Source of the DNA: Clostridiales bacterium
GTDB taxonomy: Bacteria > Bacillota > Clostridia > Oscillospirales > Acutalibacteraceae
Length of the DNA stretch: 8,126 nt
Direction of reading: 5' to 3'
Assembly: GCA_012511005.1 (NCBI GenBank)
Contig: JAAZGX010000111.1
Coordinates: forward strand, 1 to 8,126
The position numbers and the translations under genes were made by a program. The notes below the pieces were generated by a model. It did not search any database. It was given only the letters and a program-made list of their open reading frames with translations, and was not told where the DNA came from. Shown here in pieces: positions 1-5,575 of this stretch. Positions within the stretch are counted from its first letter, which is position 1. Every line of letters starts with the position of its first letter.

Positions 1-25
1 TATACACAAAATAAATACGATGAAT

Positions 26-910
26 TTACTGCATGCCCATCATTTTCATAAGAGGGTTTTCTCTCTTCTTTTTCGGGGGTTTGTATGGGGGCGGATTAGT
101 AAGCCTCATTCTTGCGCCTTTGCTTTTGCCGGATGAAAGAAAATTTACGACCTGCTGAATTGTTTCTGCCATATCTTCATTCATATGCTCTTTTGCTCGT
201 GAAAATAGTTCCGGCTCTTTATAAAGCTCTCCTAATATCGTAACGGCTATTAAACTCTGCGTTTCATTGGTTCCGTCTTCATATATTTCATTTAAAAGGT
301 TAAAAAGCTTTCGCATCTTTACTTTATTATTCTCTTTAATAGTTTCTAAAACGGCTTTGTTCCCATGTTCTATAAAAAACTCTTCAGCTAAAAACTCGCC
401 GTATTTTTCTATATTTTCACGGTACGCGTCTTTATACTCTTGGTATGCCCCTACAAACCTGTTGCCCAATGTAAGCGGGTCGTAACTTAGAGCGCCTGTT
501 TTCGCAGCACTTTTTGAAACGGGTGTTGGAAGCTTTGTTTTTCCTGTGCGAGCCTTTGTAGTACCATAGTATGTGTCAAGGCTTTGCAAATACTCATCGA
601 AAATATATCGTAAATCCCTCTCGTCATAAGTGTCAAGCTCAAGCAAACTCAGCGATACGCGCGGCATATCACTATCAGAGCATTCATCGTCAGATGATGT
701 GCAGTAGAAAGCTATTCTGCTTTCACTGTATTCAATTTTCACTCTGCCCTTTTCGCCTCTGTATATAATATATTTTGCTTTGCCGTCCTCAAATATAGGA
801 ACCTCCGGCGGACGCACACCTTCCGGATAGTCAAGCTTAAATCCAAGCTCGTCCGTTCGCTGTGCAAGCGCTTTTATTATTAAGTTAAAAGCATAGTCTA
901 ATTCGAGCAA
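26..910 (-). CDS. Hypothetical soluble protein, 294 aa, TTG start
   Basis: I do not recognise this family. There is no signal peptide and no membrane segment, so it is probably cytosolic. Three parts can be seen. Residues 1-115 look mixed alpha/beta, with strand-like stretches around 46-70 and a Ser/Asp/Glu-rich patch (SSDDECSDSD, 72-81). Residues 116-145 are a Thr/Lys/Ser/Pro-rich linker. Residues 150-260 are strongly helical and charged, and a basic Pro/Lys tail follows (NPPPYKPPKKKR, 272-283, ending MKMMGMQ). The start is TTG at 908-910, chosen because a GAGGTGG Shine-Dalgarno lies just upstream and no in-frame ATG is near. The gene is monocistronic as far as the window shows, with its own strong promoter at 936-964. 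The linker and basic tail suggest interaction with nucleic acid or another protein, but that is only inference. Confidence is high that it is a gene and nil on function. Confidence 0.8.
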   Translation of the reverse strand: MLELDYAFNLIIKALAQRTDELGFKLDYPEGVRPPEVPIFEDGKAKYIIYRGEKGRVKIEYSESRIAFYCTSSDDECSDSDMPRVSLSLLELDTYDERDLRYIFDEYLQSLDTYYGTTKARTGKTKLPTPVSKSAAKTGALSYDPLTLGNRFVGAYQEYKDAYRENIEKYGEFLAEEFFIEHGNKAVLETIKENNKVKMRKLFNLLNEIYEDGTNETQSLIAVTILGELYKEPELFSRAKEHMNEDMAETIQQVVNFLSSGKSKGARMRLTNPPPYKPPKKKRENPLMKMMGMQ

Positions 911-914
911 AAAA

Positions 915-921
915 CCACCTC
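915..921 (-). promoter_or_regulatory. Ribosome binding site deciding a TTG start
   Basis: On the minus strand GAGGTGG is followed by four T residues and then TTG at 910-908. The spacing is a little short, but this is the only good Shine-Dalgarno near the beginning of the reading frame. An ATG at 923-921 lies in another frame and overlaps the site itself. Confidence 0.6.
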
Positions 922-935
922 ATTATTTTAAGATA

Positions 936-964
936 AGTATACATAATTGCAATTTAAATGTCAA
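936..964 (-). promoter_or_regulatory. SigmaA-type promoter of the 294-aa gene
   Basis: The minus strand carries TTGACA (964-959), a 17-nt spacer and TATACT (941-936), which is a near-perfect match to the housekeeping consensus. Transcription would begin near 929, leaving a leader of only about 20 nt that contains the ribosome binding site. The spacer contains a perfect 10-bp palindrome (945-954), so regulation by a bound repressor is possible. Confidence 0.8.
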
Positions 965-974
965 CGAATTGCAA
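945..974. repeat. Repeated AATTGCAA element across the promoter
   Basis: AATTGCAA occurs at 945-952 and again at 967-974, a 22-bp period or about two helical turns. The first copy is part of the perfect palindrome AATTGCAATT between the -35 and -10 boxes. The second lies just upstream of the -35 box. The arrangement resembles a pair of operator half-sites, but AT-rich DNA can give such repeats by chance and no regulator gene is adjacent. Confidence 0.4.
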
Positions 975-993
975 AATCAAGTCTTGGTATTTT

Positions 994-1034
994 AACAATA
1001 AACACATTAGCAGATTGCCAATGTGTTTATTGTT
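994..1034 (-). terminator. Long AT-rich hairpin after the ferredoxin gene, putative terminator
   Basis: A perfect 15-bp inverted repeat (994-1008 with 1020-1034) encloses an 11-nt loop. Three further pairs can form inside the loop around GAT, across one A/C mismatch. It begins 23 nt downstream of the ferredoxin stop and precedes the next promoter, the right place for a terminator. It lacks a clean run of U after the stem: on both strands T residues come before and A residues after. The U-rich part lies within the 3' arm instead. It may act as a terminator or as an mRNA-stabilising 3' hairpin. Confidence 0.5.
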
Positions 1035-1057
1035 GAAAAATGCATTTATGTTAATAC

Positions 1058-1228
1058 TTAATCGGGAATAGCCGCGTCTACAGGGCAACCATCGGCACAG
1101 GCTCCGCAATCAGTACAAAGAGTCTCATCAATAACATATTTGCCGTCACCCTCAGAGATAGCTGCTACCGGGCAATCCGCCTCACATGCGCCGCAAGAAA
1201 TGCAATCATCAGTAATAATGTATGACAT
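1058..1228 (-). CDS. Small 2[4Fe-4S] ferredoxin, 56 aa
   Basis: A short bacterial-type (clostridial) ferredoxin that carries low-potential electrons in the cytosol for enzymes such as pyruvate:ferredoxin oxidoreductase and hydrogenase. Two cluster motifs of the form CxxCxxCxxxCP are complete: Cys9, 12, 15 and 19, and Cys38, 41, 44 and 48. They are arranged with the usual internal two-fold pseudosymmetry (DDCISCGACEADCP and TLCTDCGACADGCP). The length of 56 aa is typical of the family. The ATG at 1228 is preceded by a full AGGAGG (1242-1237) at 8-nt spacing, an ideal ribosome binding site that fits high expression. The gene has its own promoter (1258-1286) and a hairpin after the stop, so it is probably a single-gene transcript. 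The specific partner enzyme cannot be told from the sequence. Confidence 0.95.
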   Translation of the reverse strand: MSYIITDDCISCGACEADCPVAAISEGDGKYVIDETLCTDCGACADGCPVDAAIPD

Positions 1229-1257
1229 TGTAAAAGCCTCCTTATTAGATTAGTTTT

Positions 1258-1286
1258 ATATTATCACAATTGTATAGAATACTCAA
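1258..1286 (-). promoter_or_regulatory. Probable sigmaA promoter of the ferredoxin gene
   Basis: The minus strand reads TTGAGT (1286-1281), a 17-nt spacer and TAATAT (1263-1258), each box matching consensus at four of six positions. Predicted initiation near 1251 leaves a leader of about 23 nt holding the AGGAGG site. The alternative -10 GATAAT overlaps by a few bases but has a poorer -35. Confidence 0.55.
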
Positions 1287-1386
1287 TAGTATTTTAAAAA
1301 AAGTCTTTATTTTTCAATCCTTTTGTCTTTTTTCATCTAAAACTACTATTTTTAATTGTTTTATTTACCTTTATATCACTAATTGA

Positions 1387-2220
1387 CTAAGGTGTATTAG
1401 GCTCTAATTCCTGCCCTGCCGTCTTAACATCTTTTATGCTGTATATTACAGGAGCGGCGTCTTCCTTATTTTTCAAAACTACCTTTACTATGCCTGTTAT
1501 AAGGTTATTTTCAATGACTCTGCCAATTCCGTCCTCTGTTTTTACTGTAGAGCCGACTTTAGGAGTTATTCTTGATAAATACTCATATGAATCCTGCTCA
1601 TATTTAAGGCAGCACATAAGTCTGCCGCATGTTCCGCTTATTTTAACGGGATTTAGCGAAAGCCCCTGCTCTTTTGCCATTTTTATTGAAACGGAATGAA
1701 ACTCCGGAAGAAATTCCGAGCAGCAAAAAGCCCTGCCGCAAACTCCAAGTCCGCCGAGCATTTTTGATTCGTCGCGCACACATATTTGCCGCATTTCTAT
1801 GCGTGTTCTAAACACGCTTGCAAGTCCTTTTACGAGTTCCCTAAAGTCCACTCTGCCGTCAGATGTAAAATAGAAAAGGATTTTACTGCCGTCAAATGTC
1901 ATTTCAACATCAACAAGCTTCATATCAAGTCTAAGCTCGTCAGACTTTTTCACGCAAATATCAAACGCTTCTTTTTCCTTTTCCTTGTTCTGGGCAACGG
2001 TTTCCATATCCTCTTCTGTGGCAAGACGAATAATCATTTTTAGCGGCCTTACAATATTCTCTTCATCTACATCTCTATTCTCCATCATAACCTCACCGCA
2101 TTCAATTCCGCGTGAGGTTTCCACTATAACCTGTTCGCCTTTATCGTACTCTTTGCCATCGGGGTCAAAATAATATACCTTGCCCACTTCCTTAAAGCGT
2201 ACCCCTATAACTTCTGCCAT
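1387..2220 (-). CDS. ricT: RicT/YaaT-type PSP1-domain Fe-S protein
   Basis: A homologue of RicT (YaaT). In Bacillus subtilis RicT forms the iron-sulfur RicA-RicF-RicT complex, which with RNase Y promotes mRNA maturation and aids sporulation, competence and biofilm development. The 277-aa length is usual. The PSP1 core contains the signature cysteines: GVCGRAFCCSEF (Cys161, 166, 167) and GTCGRLMCCLKYE (Cys198, 203, 204). These match the ligands implicated in cluster binding. The start ATG (2220) has AGGAG (2231-2227) at 6-nt spacing. It lies 15 nt after the holB stop and is last in the darA-holB-ricT operon. The same order is found in Bacillus, where yabA and other genes follow; here the operon ends and an AT-rich gap precedes the ferredoxin gene. 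RicA and RicF partners are not in this window. Confidence 0.93.
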   Translation of the reverse strand: MAEVIGVRFKEVGKVYYFDPDGKEYDKGEQVIVETSRGIECGEVMMENRDVDEENIVRPLKMIIRLATEEDMETVAQNKEKEKEAFDICVKKSDELRLDMKLVDVEMTFDGSKILFYFTSDGRVDFRELVKGLASVFRTRIEMRQICVRDESKMLGGLGVCGRAFCCSEFLPEFHSVSIKMAKEQGLSLNPVKISGTCGRLMCCLKYEQDSYEYLSRITPKVGSTVKTEDGIGRVIENNLITGIVKVVLKNKEDAAPVIYSIKDVKTAGQELEPNTP

Positions 2221-2235
2221 TTGTATCTCCTTTTG

Positions 2236-3111
2236 TTAAAACTTAACAGCGCGTCTTAATTTTGTTGAAAGCGCTGTAAGCATTAGGGTTTTATTTTTAT
2301 TTTTGTTAGTATCATTTAATATAGCCGTCACCGCATCATATAAATCAATTAATTGTTTTTTAGATAAATATAATTCTAATTCTGCCGCCGCCTCAGGTAC
2401 GCGGCTTTGCTCCCCTGTTCCCTTTGTTTTTTTAACGAGCGCGTCCCTTATAATAATTGAAAGCTCTAAAAGGACATCTGTAAACTCTTGTCCGCCGCCT
2501 TCTAATGCGCTTGATGCAATTATAATATCAAATTCGTTCGGTGACAGTATTGCACTCCCAATTGCTTTTGCCGTTTCCAAAACCCTTTTGCTCGTTTGCC
2601 GGTTTTCACCCGTGTCCGTTATATCTAATACCGTTACGCGGGATATAACTGTTGGTATGACTACATTCTTTGAATTTGAAGTTAAAATAAACGACGAATA
2701 CAAAGCAGGCTCCTCTAAAACTTTTAAAAGCAAATTCTGACATTCGATATTCATATTTTGCAGTTCTTTTATAATTATTGCCTTTATATCTGATTCATTC
2801 GGCGTAATATACGCGTTTGCAACTAAATTTTTAACATCTTCTTTTGCATAAAACCGCTTTTTAGGCAGTTTCTCATATATATGAATATCGGGATGCATAT
2901 TGTTAGCCGCCTTTTTACAAGACGCGCATACTCCGCAAGGCCTTTCCTCCCCACTTATGCAAACGGTAAAATTGGCAAGGTAACGCGCAAGCCTTTGCCG
3001 TTCTTCCTCATTTCCCCCGCTTATGAGTATAGCGTGGTTTAATGTACCCCTTTCGGTTAAAGACAAAAGCTTTCTTTTCGTATTGTCATCAATTCCAAGC
3101 TTATTAATCAT
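2236..3111 (-). CDS. holB: DNA polymerase III delta-prime subunit (clamp loader)
   Basis: The delta-prime subunit is the stator of the clamp loader that places the beta sliding clamp on primed DNA during replication. The 291-aa protein shows the AAA+ fold typical of delta-prime. A zinc module of four cysteines (Cys51, 59, 62, 65; CxxCxxC at the end) sits in the first third. The hallmark LLLKVLEEP is at 127-135, and the ISR motif with its arginine finger is at 156-158. The P-loop is degenerate (SGGNEEERQR, about 31-40) and the Walker B acidic residues are replaced by KELQ (115-118). Loss of ATPase function is normal for delta-prime. The Cys of the usual SRC motif is Val159. The ATG follows the darA stop by 2 nt with no evident Shine-Dalgarno, so translation is probably coupled to darA. 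Confidence 0.92.
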   Translation of the reverse strand: MINKLGIDDNTKRKLLSLTERGTLNHAILISGGNEEERQRLARYLANFTVCISGEERPCGVCASCKKAANNMHPDIHIYEKLPKKRFYAKEDVKNLVANAYITPNESDIKAIIIKELQNMNIECQNLLLKVLEEPALYSSFILTSNSKNVVIPTVISRVTVLDITDTGENRQTSKRVLETAKAIGSAILSPNEFDIIIASSALEGGGQEFTDVLLELSIIIRDALVKKTKGTGEQSRVPEAAAELELYLSKKQLIDLYDAVTAILNDTNKNKNKTLMLTALSTKLRRAVKF

Positions 3112-3113
3112 AA

Positions 3114-3440
3114 TTACAGTTTATAAAACTCATCAATATCAAGCACAAAAATAGTTGCTCCGCCAACGGTTATTTCCACAGGCGCCGAGGAAATAAAACC
3201 GTCTCCCGCGAAAGGCGCGGCGGCGGCAGTGTACTGGCTTCTTTTAGAACAATGCTCTTTAAATATCCCTATTACCTCGGACACTTCATTCTCCTCTACT
3301 CCGACGAGTAAAGTTACATTACCGGAGCGTAAAAACCCGCCGGTCGTCGCAAGTTTAGTCGCCATAAAATGCGCCCTGTTAAGTTGTGATAAAACAGCAG
3401 ATGCATCAGCGTCGCTCACTATGCCTATAACAAGCTTCAT
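3114..3440 (-). CDS. darA: Cyclic di-AMP receptor, PII-like (DarA/YaaQ)
   Basis: DarA is a trimeric, cytosolic PII-like protein that binds cyclic di-AMP; its downstream target is not settled. The 108-aa product carries the family signatures. TKLATTGGFLRSGNVTLLVGVE (28-49) covers the ligand-binding TGGF/SGN segment, and PVEITVGGATIFVLDIDEF (87-105) is the C-terminal strand region. Length matches the 109-aa Bacillus protein closely. I choose the ATG at 3440 rather than a GTG at 3449, because the GTG overlaps the GAGGAG ribosome binding site (3454-3449) and the ATG stands 8 nt from it. It leads the darA-holB-ricT operon, with a promoter at 3525-3553 and a leader of about 78 nt. The neighbouring tmk of Bacillus is absent here. 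Confidence 0.94.
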   Translation of the reverse strand: MKLVIGIVSDADASAVLSQLNRAHFMATKLATTGGFLRSGNVTLLVGVEENEVSEVIGIFKEHCSKRSQYTAAAAPFAGDGFISSAPVEITVGGATIFVLDIDEFYKL

Positions 3441-3448
3441 ATAAAACA

Positions 3449-3454
3449 CTCCTC
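3449..3454 (-). promoter_or_regulatory. Ribosome binding site fixing the darA start
   Basis: GAGGAG on the minus strand lies 8 nt before ATG 3440. It rules out the longer GTG-initiated form, whose start codon would overlap the Shine-Dalgarno itself. Confidence 0.8.
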
Positions 3455-3524
3455 TTTCTTATATTTAATATAGGTTTGTACGATAAAAATCATAATTATA
3501 AACTTCTTTAGCTTCCTAACATCT

Positions 3525-3553
3525 ATTATAACGGTTTTGCTTCTGCTTTACAA
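3525..3553 (-). promoter_or_regulatory. SigmaA-type promoter of darA-holB-ricT
   Basis: The minus strand reads TTGTAA (3553-3548), a 17-nt spacer and a perfect TATAAT (3530-3525). It begins about 9 nt after the stop codon of the AEC carrier gene, so the two transcription units abut. No convincing terminator separates them, and readthrough from the citrate synthase operon into darA is possible. The predicted leader is about 78 nt and AT-rich, with no recognised riboswitch. Confidence 0.7.
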
Positions 3554-3562
3554 GCTTTCTTA

Positions 3563-4495
3563 TTAAGAAGCCAGTACAATCATAAAAGGCATTGTAAGAA
3601 CTGATATAAAACTGACAAGAGCGACAATTTTCGATGCCGTCCGGGTACTGTGATCGTATTTTGCGGCAAACATAACAGTATTATTAGCACTCGGCGCAGA
3701 GGCTGAAATCATACACGCTGTTAAAAGTGTGCCCGAAATACCTAAAGACTTGTAAATACCAAGCATAATAAATGGTATTAAAATGAGTTTTAGAATACTG
3801 ACAAGATAAATGCCCTTATCAAACAGCATTCTCTTTATATCTGTATTCGCTATATATGTGCCGAAAAAAATCATAGCTAAAGGCGTATTCATTCCGGCTA
3901 AATAGTTTAAGGGAGCGGCAATCATATGCGGCATTTTAACGCCTGCTACAAAAAGCGGCAGTCCGATTAAAACAGAAATAACGCCCGGCGTTTTGAAAAT
4001 ATTTAAAAGCTCAAACTTCGCTTTTTTACCGTTTACGGATTTAGACATTAACCATACTCCGTGCGTAAAACAAACGGTGTTAAAAGCCATTACTCCCGCC
4101 GAACAATAAAATACACCCTCATCTCCAAGCAGTGCCTGTGCAAGAGGAAGAGCCATATATCCCATATTACCGTATATTACGGAAAATTGATATATAGCCC
4201 TGTCATCACCCTTATTCTTAAAAAACGGAGCCGAAAAAATCATTCCGACTATCATTGTGCCTACGGCACACAAAAAGGCTATGGCAAGAGAAAGTGCTTT
4301 TTCCGGCGTAAACTCCATAGAAATAAATGAATTTAGTATTACAGCCGGCGTAACACAATAAAACAATAAATTGTTAGAAAGTTTAGCCGTACTTTCAGTA
4401 AATACTTTAAGGCGGTCAGAAATAAATCCTACCGCCACAAGTATATATAGAATAAGAACCTGTTGTGCAGCATTTGCCATATTCTCTAAAAACAT
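3563..4495 (-). CDS. AEC-family membrane carrier (auxin efflux carrier type)
   Basis: An integral membrane carrier of the AEC (auxin efflux carrier/MleP) family, related to bacterial malate and organic-acid permeases. The 310-aa length is typical and about ten hydrophobic segments can be counted. Family landmarks include NNLLFYCVTPAVILNSF (41-57), the GNMGYMALPL bend (109-118) and SAPSANNTVMFAAKY (266-280), the repeated Asn/Pro-containing unwound helices of the two halves. The ATG at 4495 has AGGGAG (4513-4508) at a long 12-nt spacing; a second Met at residue 6 is a possible alternative start. It is last in the predicted citrate synthase operon, 29 nt after the membrane-protein gene. Substrate cannot be read from sequence; an organic acid from the citrate branch is inferred from context only. 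Confidence 0.88.
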   Translation of the reverse strand: MFLENMANAAQQVLILYILVAVGFISDRLKVFTESTAKLSNNLLFYCVTPAVILNSFISMEFTPEKALSLAIAFLCAVGTMIVGMIFSAPFFKNKGDDRAIYQFSVIYGNMGYMALPLAQALLGDEGVFYCSAGVMAFNTVCFTHGVWLMSKSVNGKKAKFELLNIFKTPGVISVLIGLPLFVAGVKMPHMIAAPLNYLAGMNTPLAMIFFGTYIANTDIKRMLFDKGIYLVSILKLILIPFIMLGIYKSLGISGTLLTACMISASAPSANNTVMFAAKYDHSTRTASKIVALVSFISVLTMPFMIVLAS

Positions 4496-4524
4496 TACTA
4501 ATTCTTTCTCCCTGTAAAAGCTGC

Positions 4525-5529
4525 TTACAGCCCGCTCGTTTCGTCTGTGTCTTCTTCTTGTGTTTCACTGTCGGTTAAGCTGTTATTCATAAGCGCCTCT
4601 GCCTCGTCCGGAATATCTTCTTCCCTGTTTTGAAGTTTCCCCTTTTCCGAATTGCGCCCGTTAAACCCTAACCCAAGCGAGGCGAAAATATACATAATAA
4701 TAAAGGTTGCGGCAGCAAGTGATGACAAATCAAACGGATAGCCGGATACTAAACCATTACCTGAAAGTAAAAGCATAAACCTTGGTACGCTTGATAAAAT
4801 TCCGAACAGCGCCGCCGGAAGTCCAAATGCAAATATATGCCACATAACGGGCTTATCTGATATTGATGATGATATTTTAGCAAAACTCATTAAAAATAAC
4901 ATCACAAAGACATAAAAGCATATTTCAATCATAAGCTCTGAAACCTTTATATAGCTTATCTCTTGCATAAGGCATATTATAAGCCCACACATCGCCCAAA
5001 GCACAGGCGTTAGAGCAAGTACTTTTTGCTCCTTATATGACGACTTTCTCCCGAAATGCGAAAACGAGAACAGAAAAAGATAAATGGCGCCTAAAAATGC
5101 AACGACTATTTTAACGGGTACGACTATTCCGCCCTGCTGTGAAAACAACTCTAATAAACTGCCGTGCCTTATAAGAGGAGCCTTTGAAGTTAGGTTTTTT
5201 AATAGAACAGTTGTTTCTCTTGATATATTCGCAATTAGCCCCGCACCGAATATAACAGAAGCTATACCGAGCAGCTTATTCTTTTTCATTGACAGACCGC
5301 GGCTCGGAATTTCTGCGCTTAGGTATGATAGAGCGATTATACTAATAGTAACGATTGCCAAAAAGCCATAAAGTAAAGGTATTGTGGGACTTTTTCTGCT
5401 GAAAAATCCCGTATCCTTTTCAACAATCGAAAAGATTTGATACACTCTAACGGGCAACGCCACAAGAAGTGAACAAACAAAACCAAATAATAAATACTTT
5501 AGCTTTATAAATTTCACAGAAGCTTTCAT
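4525..5529 (-). CDS. Unknown polytopic membrane protein, 334 aa, about 8 TM
   Basis: I do not recognise the family. About eight hydrophobic helices are visible, near residues 11-30, 50-71, 87-102, 136-158, 170-190, 198-219, 229-256 and 268-289. The N-terminus is basic. The C-terminal tail of some 45 residues is hydrophilic and very acidic (for example EEDIPDEAEA and SETQEEDTDE), so it is probably cytoplasmic. No transporter, kinase or protease motif stands out. The frame is open further upstream (to 5628), but that would overlap the end of citrate synthase by 53 nt. The ATG at 5529 has AAGGA (5542-5538) at 8-nt spacing and leaves a 46-nt gap, so I use it. It lies between citrate synthase and the AEC carrier in one predicted operon, suggesting a linked role in metabolite handling. 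Confidence 0.82.
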   Translation of the reverse strand: MKASVKFIKLKYLLFGFVCSLLVALPVRVYQIFSIVEKDTGFFSRKSPTIPLLYGFLAIVTISIIALSYLSAEIPSRGLSMKKNKLLGIASVIFGAGLIANISRETTVLLKNLTSKAPLIRHGSLLELFSQQGGIVVPVKIVVAFLGAIYLFLFSFSHFGRKSSYKEQKVLALTPVLWAMCGLIICLMQEISYIKVSELMIEICFYVFVMLFLMSFAKISSSISDKPVMWHIFAFGLPAALFGILSSVPRFMLLLSGNGLVSGYPFDLSSLAAATFIIMYIFASLGLGFNGRNSEKGKLQNREEDIPDEAEALMNNSLTDSETQEEDTDETSGL

Positions 5530-5537
5530 ATTTTCAA

Positions 5538-5542
5538 TCCTT
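5538..5542 (-). promoter_or_regulatory. Ribosome binding site fixing the membrane-protein start
   Basis: AAGGA lies 8 nt before ATG 5529 on the minus strand. This supports the 334-aa form over a longer form beginning inside the citrate synthase gene. Confidence 0.6.
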
Positions 5543-5575
5543 TCGCTAAAGAGCGTTTTGCGTAGCTTGGGCGAT

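Noticed and set aside
1290..1345. A-run and T-run pairing after ricT as an intrinsic terminator
   Set aside because: Only a 7-bp stem, nearly all A-T pairs, with a 23-nt loop can be drawn; too weak to call.
2303..2740. Plus-strand open frame of 145 codons opposite holB
   Set aside because: It lies wholly antisense to a well-supported gene, has no ribosome binding site of note and its protein resembles nothing; it is a shadow frame.
3441..3449. GTG start giving DarA three extra residues
   Set aside because: The GTG overlaps the Shine-Dalgarno, while the ATG at 3440 is ideally spaced and matches the start of known DarA.
3441..3562. Riboswitch such as a c-di-AMP (ydaO) element in the darA leader
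   Set aside because: The leader of about 78 nt is too short and AT-rich, and no conserved riboswitch core could be seen.
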